This document shows, piece after piece, positions 7,328 through 14,235 of a stretch of 23,399 bases of DNA. Within the stretch, counting starts at the first letter, position 1. Every line of letters begins with the position of its first letter. Below the pieces are notes generated by a model, which was given only the letters and a program-made list of their open reading frames with translations, was not told the origin of the DNA and ran no database searches. Location: assembly GCA_910578885.1 (NCBI GenBank), contig CAJTSH010000046.1:1-23399 (forward strand), written 5' to 3'. The translations under genes and the position numbers were made by a program. This stretch comes from an uncultured Lachnospiraceae bacterium. GTDB lineage: Bacteria; Bacillota; Clostridia; Lachnospirales; Lachnospiraceae.

Positions 7328-8206
7328 ATGTCAATAAAGAAATTAGGAAGAAATGATGCCTGCTGGTGCGGCAGCGGAAAGAAATACAAGGTATGCCATG
7401 AAGCTTTTGATGAGAAAATAGCGAGATTCAAGGAGATGGGGCACCGTGTGCCGGAGCGGGGTATTATTAAAACGCCGGAGCAGATTGCAGGGATTAAGGA
7501 GAGCGCTAAGATTAACATTGCAGTGCTGGATTATATTGCAGAGAATATACATGCCGGAATGAGTACGGAAGAAATTGACCGGATGGTATATGAGAAGACA
7601 ACGGCTATGGGCGGCATTCCGGCGCCGCTTCACTATCAGGGATTCCCCAAAAGTGTGTGTACTTCTGTCAATGAGCAGGTCTGCCACGGGATTCCATCAG
7701 AAGAAGAGATTTTAAAGGACGGAGATATCATTAACGTGGATGCATCTACAATCTTAAACGGCTATTATTCCGATTCTTCCAGAATGTTTCTGATCGGAGA
7801 AGTCAGCGAAGAGAAGAAGCGTCTTGTAAGGGTTGCGAAGGAATGCGTGGAAAAGGGTTTACAGGAGGTAAAGCCTTGGGGATTTCTCGGAGATATGGGA
7901 CAGGCAGTGCATGACCATGCGTTTGCAAACGGATATACCGTAGTGCGGGAAATCGGCGGACACGGTATCGGGCTGGATTTCCATGAAGAACCCTGGGTAG
8001 GCTATAACAGCAAGCGCGGAACGGAAATGCTGCTGGTTCCCGGAATGATATTCACAATAGAGCCGATGGTAAATATGGGGAAACCGGATATTTATGTGGA
8101 TTCCAACAACGACTGGACCGTATATACAGATGACGGCTTGCCGAGCGCCCAATGGGAGATTCAGGTACTGGTCACAGAAGGCGGCGCCGAAATAATTTCA
8201 TACTAA
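7328..8206 (+). CDS. map: Type I methionine aminopeptidase with N-terminal SEC-C zinc motif
   Basis: 292 residues. Residues 9-24 form a SEC-C-type zinc site (C12, C14, C23, H24), and the rest is a complete pita-bread methionine aminopeptidase with all five metal ligands visible: D138 (NVDAS), D149 (YSDSS), H212 (GGHGIG), E245 (IEPM) and E277 (QWEIQV). It removes the initiator Met from nascent proteins, and the SEC-C motif is thought to contact the ribosome or partner proteins. The ATG at 7328 follows AGAGGAAAAA. The 3' end overlaps the end of the convergent plsY gene by 35 bases. A second, SEC-C-free map of the kind found in ribosomal protein operons may exist elsewhere; it is not in this window. 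Confidence 0.95.
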   Translation: MSIKKLGRNDACWCGSGKKYKVCHEAFDEKIARFKEMGHRVPERGIIKTPEQIAGIKESAKINIAVLDYIAENIHAGMSTEEIDRMVYEKTTAMGGIPAPLHYQGFPKSVCTSVNEQVCHGIPSEEEILKDGDIINVDASTILNGYYSDSSRMFLIGEVSEEKKRLVRVAKECVEKGLQEVKPWGFLGDMGQAVHDHAFANGYTVVREIGGHGIGLDFHEEPWVGYNSKRGTEMLLVPGMIFTIEPMVNMGKPDIYVDSNNDWTVYTDDGLPSAQWEIQVLVTEGGAEIISY

Positions 8207-8780
8207 AGGTCTCATTCTGATATTTTATCAGATGCTTTAGGATAACAATGCCCGAAAGAATCACGCCCCCAAGCCGGATGGACGGAACCGGGCAGGTCAG
8301 GTAGTTTAAGACCGAAAAAACCAAAAAAGTAAAAACCGACCGGAACAAATGCGGGTTGATAATCAGAATCAAAGAAAAAGAAATATATGCGGCTGCAAGG
8401 AGAACCGCAGGCTGCCAGATGGGAAAAATCCCAAGCAGCACTCCAAAGGAGACGGCGATGGCTTTGCCGCCTTTTTTTGTGTGTAAAAAGGGAAAAGCAT
8501 GTCCAAGTACCGGAGCGACAAGCACCGGGGTAAAGAGCAGAGATTTTATTGCCGTTACTTTGCCCGCAAGATATACCGGCAGAAAGCCCTTCATCAGCTC
8601 ACAGATAAGAACCAGCGTGCCAATGAAAATACCGCAGTTTTTATAGACATTGGCAGTTCCGGGATTCCCATCAGAACTCTCCTCAACAATATTTTCGCCG
8701 CAGATCAGTTTCGGCAGCCAGCAGGCATAAAGAATGCTGCCGGATAGATATCCAAGTATTGTGAATAGAATGTAATTCAT
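8172..8780 (-). CDS. plsY: Acyl-phosphate:glycerol-3-phosphate acyltransferase PlsY
   Basis: 202 residues from the ATG at 8780, set by a clean CAGGAGG ribosome site just upstream; the longer open frame beyond it has no support. Several membrane segments and the three PlsY motifs are present: SSDGNPGTANVYKNCG near the N-terminus, ELMKGFLPV, and GHAFPFLHTKKGGKAIAVSFGV. PlsY makes lysophosphatidate from acyl phosphate, and PlsC (1782-2522) then adds the second chain. It is the second gene of a minus-strand pair with the glycosyltransferase, 47 bases apart. The stop lies inside the end of map on the opposite strand, with no terminator visible between them, so transcription may run into antisense of map. 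Confidence 0.93.
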   Translation of the reverse strand: MNYILFTILGYLSGSILYACWLPKLICGENIVEESSDGNPGTANVYKNCGIFIGTLVLICELMKGFLPVYLAGKVTAIKSLLFTPVLVAPVLGHAFPFLHTKKGGKAIAVSFGVLLGIFPIWQPAVLLAAAYISFSLILIINPHLFRSVFTFLVFSVLNYLTCPVPSIRLGGVILSGIVILKHLIKYQNETFSMKLFRRRLL

Positions 8781-8827
8781 AAAATCCTCCTGTCTTTGAA
8801 AGGCGTAAGAAGCATCGAAAGTATACC

Positions 8828-9937
8828 TTATCGTATTGTTTCCAGTAATTCTATGATGCGCATTGCCGCATCCGGTTTCCGGTTTGCCTGTTGTTCTTTT
8901 GTCATCTCCTCGGACAGTCCGGAGTCGCGAATCAGCATCTGTCCCAGCCGTATCTGCTCGACCATATATTTTGACGCAAAAGAAAGTCCCCGCTCCGCAA
9001 AGAAAGCGCTGTTTTTTGTCTCGCATCCTGGTATGGGAGCCGTATGGACGATGGGAATGTTCTTTACAAGCGCTTCCGTAGAGGTCAGTCCGCCGGGCTT
9101 GGTGAAAATGACGTCACATGCATCCATATAAAGGGAAACATGGTTTGTATAGCCAAGGATGTGTACTTGCTTATTTCCGTGAAATTGATGGTTCAGTATC
9201 CTGCGGATTTTTTGATTGTTTCCGCATATGATGATTAAGTGTTCGCCGGATTTACAACGTTTGGCAAGGGCAAGGGAAAAGACGGCAAGTTTGCCGAATC
9301 CCATACTTCCGCTCATAATGAGATACAGCGGCTTATCAAGCGGAAGATTGCATTGGCGTCTTGCCGCAGCCTTATCTGTCGGACGGGTAAAGGACTGGGC
9401 GACCGGAATTCCGTAAGGCAAAAGTTTTTCTTTAGGAACGCCTCTTTTGACATATTCCTCAATTAAATCTTCGTGGGGAATGATATAGTAATCGCAGTCA
9501 GTTTCCTCCCAGAAGGGAATGCAGGTGTAATCTGTGCTTACGGCAACGGTCTTTACATGGAGCATATGATGACGTTTCATGTAAGTAAGCGTCTCCGCCG
9601 GGTACAGATGCGGCGTCACTACGATATCATAGTGGTTGGCGTCAATAAATGCCGCCAGTTTTCTTGCCAGTCTTGTATTTGCCCAGTAGACGGGGGATTT
9701 TACATAGCGGTTGCTGATAAAACCTGCAAGCTTATAAGCAATTCCGAATATGTGGGGCAGGGTCCTGGCAATATAAACGTAGCCATTGCCCACAAGCCGG
9801 GAAGTCCGTTCACTGGATAAAAGCATCATGTCCTGTAATACGGCGTCATGCCCGCGCAGCCTTGCCGCCTCTAAAACAGCATGACCGGCAGCATTATGCC
9901 CTTCACCGGTATTGCAGGATAAAATCAATATTTTCAA
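8828..9937 (-). CDS. MGDG synthase/UgtP-like diacylglycerol glycosyltransferase
   Basis: 369 residues. The N-terminal MGDG-synthase domain begins with ILILSCNTGEGHNAAGHAV, the typical GEGH site. The C-terminal GT28 domain carries GNNQKIRR and the nucleotide-sugar block FTKPGGLTSTEALVKNIPIV. By family it adds a hexose from a UDP-sugar to diacylglycerol, making glycolipids or a lipoteichoic acid anchor. The start is a TTG at 9937; the nearby ATG (on the minus strand just upstream) is out of frame and closes at once. AAAGGA lies about 10 bases before the TTG. A consensus promoter lies at 9979-10007. It is co-oriented with plsY, 47 bases downstream, consistent with a membrane-lipid operon. Sugar specificity cannot be read from sequence. 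Confidence 0.88.
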   Translation of the reverse strand: MKILILSCNTGEGHNAAGHAVLEAARLRGHDAVLQDMMLLSSERTSRLVGNGYVYIARTLPHIFGIAYKLAGFISNRYVKSPVYWANTRLARKLAAFIDANHYDIVVTPHLYPAETLTYMKRHHMLHVKTVAVSTDYTCIPFWEETDCDYYIIPHEDLIEEYVKRGVPKEKLLPYGIPVAQSFTRPTDKAAARRQCNLPLDKPLYLIMSGSMGFGKLAVFSLALAKRCKSGEHLIIICGNNQKIRRILNHQFHGNKQVHILGYTNHVSLYMDACDVIFTKPGGLTSTEALVKNIPIVHTAPIPGCETKNSAFFAERGLSFASKYMVEQIRLGQMLIRDSGLSEEMTKEQQANRKPDAAMRIIELLETIR

Positions 9938-9978
9938 TATAGAAACATCCTTTCCGCTTTAAACTATTACATGCATAC

Positions 9979-10007
9979 ATATTATTACAATTCTTGGAAA
10001 ATAGCAA
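9979..10007 (-). promoter_or_regulatory. Promoter of the glycosyltransferase-plsY operon
   Basis: On the minus strand TTGCTA (10002-10007), 17 bases, then TAATAT (9979-9984), giving a leader of about 35 bases before the TTG start. Confidence 0.6.
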
Positions 10008-10078
10008 TAATAGTTCAGCCTGCAGCTGCGTACTTGCCGCGAGGTTAGCAGCCGGTAATGCGGAAACTGAAATATAGC

Positions 10079-10107
10079 TTGTAATTCATGGAAAACAAAA
10101 TTATAAT
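10079..10107 (+). promoter_or_regulatory. Promoter of apt
   Basis: TTGTAA (10079-10084), 17 bases, TATAAT (10102-10107). The apt ATG follows about 50 bases later. No purine riboswitch core is visible in the leader. Confidence 0.75.
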
Positions 10108-10156
10108 TAAAAGTGTTTCTGAATGAAATCGAATGCGAAGGATGGAAGGATAAAGG

Positions 10157-10681
10157 ATGAAAAGGATTGAAGAGTACGTAAGAAGTATACCGGATTTTCC
10201 GGAGGAAGGAATTATTTTTCGTGATATTACCAGTGTATTGCAGGATCCGGAGGGACTGAAACTGGCGTTGGATTCCATGATTGCGCTGCTGGACGGGGTA
10301 GAGTTTGATGTAGTGGCAGGGACGGAGTCGAGAGGGTTCATGTTCGGAATGCCGATAGCCTATGCTTTGGGCAAGTCCTTTGTTCCGATGCGCAAGAAAG
10401 GGAAGCTGCCCTGCGAGACGATTTCGGCGGAATATGACCTGGAATATGGAAAGGCTGCTATTGAGATGCATAAGGATTCAGTAAAGCCGGGGCAGAAGGT
10501 TGTATTGGTGGATGATCTGATCGCAACCGGAGGGACGATTGAAGCAAGCGTCCGATTGGTAGAACAGCTTGGCGGAGAAGTGGTGAAAATTATTTTCCTG
10601 ATGGAGCTTGCCGGTCTTAAGGGCAGGGAGAAGCTCGCCGGCTATGATGTAGCGTCTGTGATTACATACGAAGGGAAGTGA
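10157..10681 (+). CDS. apt: Adenine phosphoribosyltransferase
   Basis: 174 residues, the usual size. It converts adenine and PRPP to AMP in purine salvage. The N-terminus SIPDFPEEGIIFRDIT is the Apt signature, GTESRGF (55-61) and VPMRKKGKLP form the active-site loops, and VVLVDDLIATGGT (115-127) is the PRPP-binding loop. The ATG follows GGATAAAGG, itself preceded by a well-spaced promoter. The NCS2 purine permease starts 100 bases downstream on the same strand, so uptake and salvage of adenine are probably co-transcribed. Confidence is very high. Confidence 0.96.
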   Translation: MKRIEEYVRSIPDFPEEGIIFRDITSVLQDPEGLKLALDSMIALLDGVEFDVVAGTESRGFMFGMPIAYALGKSFVPMRKKGKLPCETISAEYDLEYGKAAIEMHKDSVKPGQKVVLVDDLIATGGTIEASVRLVEQLGGEVVKIIFLMELAGLKGREKLAGYDVASVITYEGK

Positions 10682-10780
10682 TGTGTATCCATTGCAAGGG
10701 ATGCATTGCTTACATAAATTTTTGCGTTGATGGGGCATTGCCCTGCCGCGCACTCAAAAAACAATACGGAGGACATGAAA

Positions 10781-12139
10781 ATGTTAGAGAAAATGTTCAA
10801 ATTAAAGGAGAACAACACAACGGTAAGGACAGAGATACTGGCTGGTATTACCACATTTATGACGATGGCGTATATTCTGGCGGTGAATCCGAATATGCTC
10901 TCGGCAGCGGGAATGGACAGGGAAGCTGTTTTGATTGCGACTTGTCTGGCTTCCTTTGTAGGAACTTTGGCAATGGCATTTCTTGCAAATTATCCGTTTG
11001 CATTGGCGCCGGGTATGGGATTGAATGCTTACTTTGCTTATACCGTATGCGGCCAGATGGGATATTCCTGGAAAATCGCATTGATGGCAGTCTTTGTGGA
11101 GGGGCTGATTTTTATCGTATTATCCCTGACCAATGTCAGAGAAGCAATTTTTAATGCTATTCCAAGCTCCTTAAAAAAGGGTGTCGGGGCAGGAATCGGT
11201 TTGTTTATCGCATTTATCGGATTACAGGGCGCGCATTTGGTAGTGAACAGTGATTCAACCTTGACTACATATGTTGACTTTGCAGGAAACTGGCATACAC
11301 AGGGCATTTGTGCAGTGCTTGCATTGATTGGGCTGATTATCACGGTCATCTTATATGTTAAGGGTATAAAGGGTTCTATCTTGATCGGTATTATCGCCAC
11401 TTGGATCATGGGAATGATCTGTGAGGCTTTGGGTGTTTATGTGGTTGATGCCGAGAGCGGCTTCTATTCTCTGTATCCGGCCTTGGGCATGACAGACTTT
11501 AGTTCTATCGGCAAGACCTTCGGACAGTGCTTTACGGGTGATTTTGGCGGCGTCAGGATTTTTGATTTTATTGTCATTTTATTATCATTCTTGTTTGTAG
11601 ATATGTTTGATACCATCGGAACCTTAATCGGTGTATCTGACAAAGCGGGTATGCTGGATGAGAATGAGAAGCTTCCGAGAATTAAACCGGCATTGCTTGC
11701 CGATGCAATCGCAACTTCTGTCGGTGCGGTTTTTGGTACGTCAACAACAACGACTTACGTAGAAAGCTCTGCGGGCGTCGGAGCAGGCGCAAGAACAGGT
11801 CTGGCGTCTGTAGTGACCGGAGTTTTATTCTTGGTTGCAATTTTGTTTGCTCCTATTTTTACGGCGATTCCGGGCTTTGCAACCGCACCGGCATTAATTT
11901 TTGTAGGATTCTTGATGATATCTGCAATCTTAAAAGTTGATTTTGGCGATTTGACGGAGGCTGTTCCGGCTTATCTGTGCCTGCTTGCAATGCCGCTGAT
12001 GTACAGTATTGCAGAGGGTATTGCAATCGGCGTTATTTCTTATGTTGTTATTAATGTGATCTGCGGCAAGGCGAAGAAAGTTACGCCGTTGATGTATGTG
12101 CTTGCGGTGTTGTTTGTTTGTAAGTATATATTCTTGTAA
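10781..12139 (+). CDS. NCS2 family purine permease (AzgA/PbuG type)
   Basis: 452 residues from the ATG at 10781, chosen because CGGAGG (10767-10772) is 8 bases upstream; the ATGs at 10727 and 10775 are poorly spaced. The protein has many membrane segments and the AzgA-subfamily blocks: RTEILAGITTFMTMAYILAVNP at the N-terminus, the ALAPGMGLNAYFAYTV substrate-site helix, FLFVDMFDTIGTLIGV, and GTSTTTTYVESSAGVGAGARTGL. Relatives import adenine, guanine or hypoxanthine with protons. Position directly behind apt favours adenine or hypoxanthine. A terminator lies 50 bases after the stop. Substrate assignment is inference. Confidence 0.93.
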   Translation: MLEKMFKLKENNTTVRTEILAGITTFMTMAYILAVNPNMLSAAGMDREAVLIATCLASFVGTLAMAFLANYPFALAPGMGLNAYFAYTVCGQMGYSWKIALMAVFVEGLIFIVLSLTNVREAIFNAIPSSLKKGVGAGIGLFIAFIGLQGAHLVVNSDSTLTTYVDFAGNWHTQGICAVLALIGLIITVILYVKGIKGSILIGIIATWIMGMICEALGVYVVDAESGFYSLYPALGMTDFSSIGKTFGQCFTGDFGGVRIFDFIVILLSFLFVDMFDTIGTLIGVSDKAGMLDENEKLPRIKPALLADAIATSVGAVFGTSTTTTYVESSAGVGAGARTGLASVVTGVLFLVAILFAPIFTAIPGFATAPALIFVGFLMISAILKVDFGDLTEAVPAYLCLLAMPLMYSIAEGIAIGVISYVVINVICGKAKKVTPLMYVLAVLFVCKYIFL

Positions 12140-12188
12140 GTAGCGATATTTTTATCTCTTTGTCTACCAGACATGCGTACTTATCAAC

Positions 12189-12243
12189 AGCCAGTTCACC
12201 CCGTTCATCTTGACCGATGGCGTGGGTGGCTGGCTTTTTTATT
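12189..12243 (+). terminator. Terminator behind the NCS2 permease
   Basis: AGCCAG-TTCACCC (12189-12201) pairs with GGGTGG-CTGGCT (12224-12235; one bulge, two G-T pairs) and is followed by six T residues. The T-run is shared with the left arm of the next inverted repeat. Confidence 0.75.
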
Positions 12244-12305
12244 TCATAGGAAATACCTTGTTGCTTTGAAGTGCTAAAGTCTGTGACTTTCCTATGAAAT
12301 AAAAA
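12236..12305. repeat. 18-bp perfect inverted repeat, 34-base spacer
   Basis: TTTTTATTTCATAGGAAA (12236-12253) and its exact complement TTTCCTATGAAATAAAAA (12288-12305) flank 34 bases without a reading frame. The left arm is fused to the T-run of the permease terminator. It could be a small palindromic insertion or a second, symmetric terminator. No target duplication is evident. Confidence 0.75.
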
Positions 12306-12325
12306 GCCCTCCCGGCAGGATCGCA

Positions 12326-12405
12326 CTGCGGCGGAGAAGAATTATGCTGCCGAAGCAGCCCGCCGCAGGCGGAGAATCCGGCAGAGCCGGATTCTTTCTT
12401 GTTTT
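12326..12405 (+). terminator. GC-rich folded segment ending in an intrinsic terminator
   Basis: CTGCGGCGG (12326-12334) pairs with CCGCCGCAG (12360-12368), enclosing an 11-base bulge on one side and a GCTGC-CGAA-GCAGC hairpin (12346-12359). Right after comes GAATCCGG (12374-12381) pairing with CCGGATTC (12387-12394) and TTTCTTGTTTT, a good terminator. The segment is far more GC-rich than its surroundings. It may be the 3' part of a small RNA or simply a second insulating terminator; no promoter for it was found. Confidence 0.6.
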
Positions 12406-12501
12406 GCAAATAGATAAAAGCAGAAAAAAAGAATATTAAGGTGGTATGATTAAAAGTAGAAAAGCATGTATAATAGAAGATGCAAAAATATAAGGTTTTG
12501 T

Positions 12502-12530
12502 TTGCTATGAAATGTCTATCGGGGTATAAT
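12502..12530 (+). promoter_or_regulatory. Promoter at the head of the 95-bp repeat array
   Basis: TTGCTA (12502-12507), exactly 17 bases, TATAAT (12525-12530). Predicted transcription start is about 12537, the first bases of the first hairpin (12536-12566). The -10 overlaps the first repeat unit; later units keep ATAATAT but lack a -35. Confidence 0.7.
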
Positions 12531-12820
12531 ATAGCTTATGAGAATCCCGGTTTTGGATTCTCATAAAAGGCGCCGAATTTGCGCCGTCAATCTGATTATG
12601 TGAAGCCGTTTCTGCTTCGCATAATATAGCTTATGGAAATTCCGGTTTTGAATTTCCATAAAAGGCGCTTCTTTTGCGCCGTCCATCCGATTATGTGAAG
12701 CCGTTTCTGCTTCGCATAATATAGCTTATGGAAATTCCGGTTTTGAATTTCCATAAAAGGCGCTTCTTTTGCGCCGTCCATCCGATTATGTGAAGCCGTT
12801 TCTGCTTCGCATAATATAAC
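12526..12820 (+). repeat. Tandem array of three 95-bp units, each with three hairpins
   Basis: Units start at 12526, 12621 and 12716; a trailing ATAATATAA begins at 12811. Units 2 and 3 are identical; unit 1 is diverged. In each unit hairpin 1 has a 12-bp stem with loop CGGTTTT (unit 1: 12536-12547 with 12555-12566), hairpin 2 is GGCGC/GCGCC with a 7-base loop (12569-12585), and hairpin 3 has a 12-bp stem with one G-T pair and loop CGTTTCT (12595-12606 with 12614-12625). In hairpin 1, unit 1 differs from units 2-3 at six stem positions that form three pairs (A-T to G-C, G-C to A-T, C-G to T-A), all still paired. Other changes fall mainly in the loop of hairpin 2. The array lies between a promoter and the M18 aminopeptidase gene, so it is probably transcribed as leader or as an independent RNA. 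Family unknown. Confidence 0.92.
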
Positions 12821-12869
12821 GCCTATGCCTTTAATGTGTATAAATAGAAACAACGGAGGACAATCATAG

Positions 12870-14177
12870 ATGACACACCTACTTGACTTATTAGAAAACG
12901 GAACCTCGCCTTACCATGCGGTGGAGTGGGAAAGCTGCTTCTTGGAGCAAGGCGGCTTCCGTGAACTGGATTTCAAAAAGCCGTTTGTATTAGAAGCGGG
13001 CGGCAGGTATTATGTGAAGCCGTATCCATCGGCACTGTTTGCCTTTGCAGTAGGCTCGGAGTTTATTTCCGCTTGTGAAAGAGGGGATTCGAAAGTAAAG
13101 GCAGCAATGGCGCATACCGATTTCCCATGTTTTAAAATAAAATCAAATCCAGAGTATACGACGAAATCCTATATGCAGGTAAATGTGGAGCCTTATGGGG
13201 GAATGTTAAAGAATACATGGTTCGACCGTCCGTTAGGCGCGGCGGGCAAGGTAGTCTTGGTTTCCGAAGATATTTATTCGCCTAAGACTATGCTTTTCGA
13301 CAGCAAAGAACCGCTGTTTATCATTCCGAGCCTTGCGCCTCATATGGACAGGGAGGCAGACCGTAAGAAGGAATATGACATGCAGAGGGAATTGCAGCCC
13401 ATAGCGGGAATGCTGAGGGAGCCGTGCGAAAAAGAAGAATTTCTTATGCGATATCTTGCGCAGAAACTTAAGGTGAAGAAAGAGGATATTCTGGCGTTTG
13501 ATTTGTATCTTTATAATATGGATAAACCGGAAGCGGTCGGGCTGAACCGGGAATTCTTAAGCGCAGCAAGAATTGACAATCTGGCTTCTGTGGCGGCTTT
13601 GTCCGAGGCTGTCAAAACGGCTGATCTGAGAGAAAGTCTTGTCATGGCGGCGAGCTTTGACAATGAAGAGATTGGAAGCAGAAGCAAGCAGGGGGCGGAT
13701 TCCATGCTGCTGCCACTGCTGCTTGATAAGATAGAAGAAGGGCTGAAGGCGGGGGGCGCTGTGGGAACTTGGAACATTCGGGACGCATTCCTTCGCGGCT
13801 TTCTGCTGTCTGTCGACGGTGCGCATGCGCTTCATCCGAATTATGCCGCAAAGAGCGATCCAACGAACGAGGTGTTTTTAGGAAAGGGTCCAGTGATAAA
13901 AACCAGCGCCAGTCAGCGGTATTTGTCCGACAGCGAGAGTACGGCGATTTTAAAACAGCTTTGCAGGAAAAAGGACATTTCCTGTCAGATACAGGTGAAC
14001 CGTTCCGGTATGCCGGGCGGACAGACTTTAGGACCAATTGCGGCTTCCTATCTTCCCATGCAGGGCGCAGATGTAGGACTGCCGATGCTTGCCATGCACT
14101 CCGCAAGGGAGCTGGCAGCATGCGGCGATTATGAGGAGCTGGTAAAATTCGTAGCAGGACTGTTTGAGGAATTGTAA
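12870..14177 (+). CDS. M18 family aminopeptidase
   Basis: 435 residues, normal for bacterial M18 enzymes, which are cytosolic tetrahedral dodecamers that release N-terminal residues with two metal ions. All ligand motifs are visible: H82 (AHTDFP), D236 (RIDNLAS), catalytic E266 and E267 (DNEEIGS), D316 (SVDGAHALHPN) and H410 (AMHSARE). The ATG at 12870 has CGGAGGA 9-10 bases upstream. The leader is unusual: it would contain the complete 95-bp repeat array if transcription starts at the promoter at 12502-12530. It heads a same-strand cluster with the COG3044-type ATPase 58 bases downstream. The gene is often called apeB; exact substrate preference is not readable. Confidence 0.94.
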   Translation: MTHLLDLLENGTSPYHAVEWESCFLEQGGFRELDFKKPFVLEAGGRYYVKPYPSALFAFAVGSEFISACERGDSKVKAAMAHTDFPCFKIKSNPEYTTKSYMQVNVEPYGGMLKNTWFDRPLGAAGKVVLVSEDIYSPKTMLFDSKEPLFIIPSLAPHMDREADRKKEYDMQRELQPIAGMLREPCEKEEFLMRYLAQKLKVKKEDILAFDLYLYNMDKPEAVGLNREFLSAARIDNLASVAALSEAVKTADLRESLVMAASFDNEEIGSRSKQGADSMLLPLLLDKIEEGLKAGGAVGTWNIRDAFLRGFLLSVDGAHALHPNYAAKSDPTNEVFLGKGPVIKTSASQRYLSDSESTAILKQLCRKKDISCQIQVNRSGMPGGQTLGPIAASYLPMQGADVGLPMLAMHSARELAACGDYEELVKFVAGLFEEL

Positions 14178-14235
14178 GGATGGATGGAAAAGGATTTCAA
14201 ATGGAAAATGAAACTCATGCCAGAAGGAGGAAATG

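Noticed and set aside
8781..9026. N-terminal extension of plsY
   Set aside because: PlsY homologues start at the MNYILFTILGY methionine, which has a strong AGGAGG; the extension would overlap the glycosyltransferase gene.
10085..10156. Purine riboswitch ahead of apt, the permease or guaA
   Set aside because: None of the three leaders contains the conserved junction core or two kissing-loop hairpins, and the leaders of apt and guaA are too short.
10678..11154. Cys-rich plus-strand ORF between apt and the permease
   Set aside because: It overlaps the certain NCS2 permease in another frame and lacks a ribosome site; composition is that of a shadow frame.
12526..12820. CRISPR array
   Set aside because: Repeats are 95 bases, adjoin directly without unique spacers, and no cas gene is nearby.
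12596..12853. 85-residue minus-strand ORF across the hairpin repeats
   Set aside because: It only reads through the repeat units (its protein repeats the same words in shifted frames), has no ribosome site and no family resemblance.
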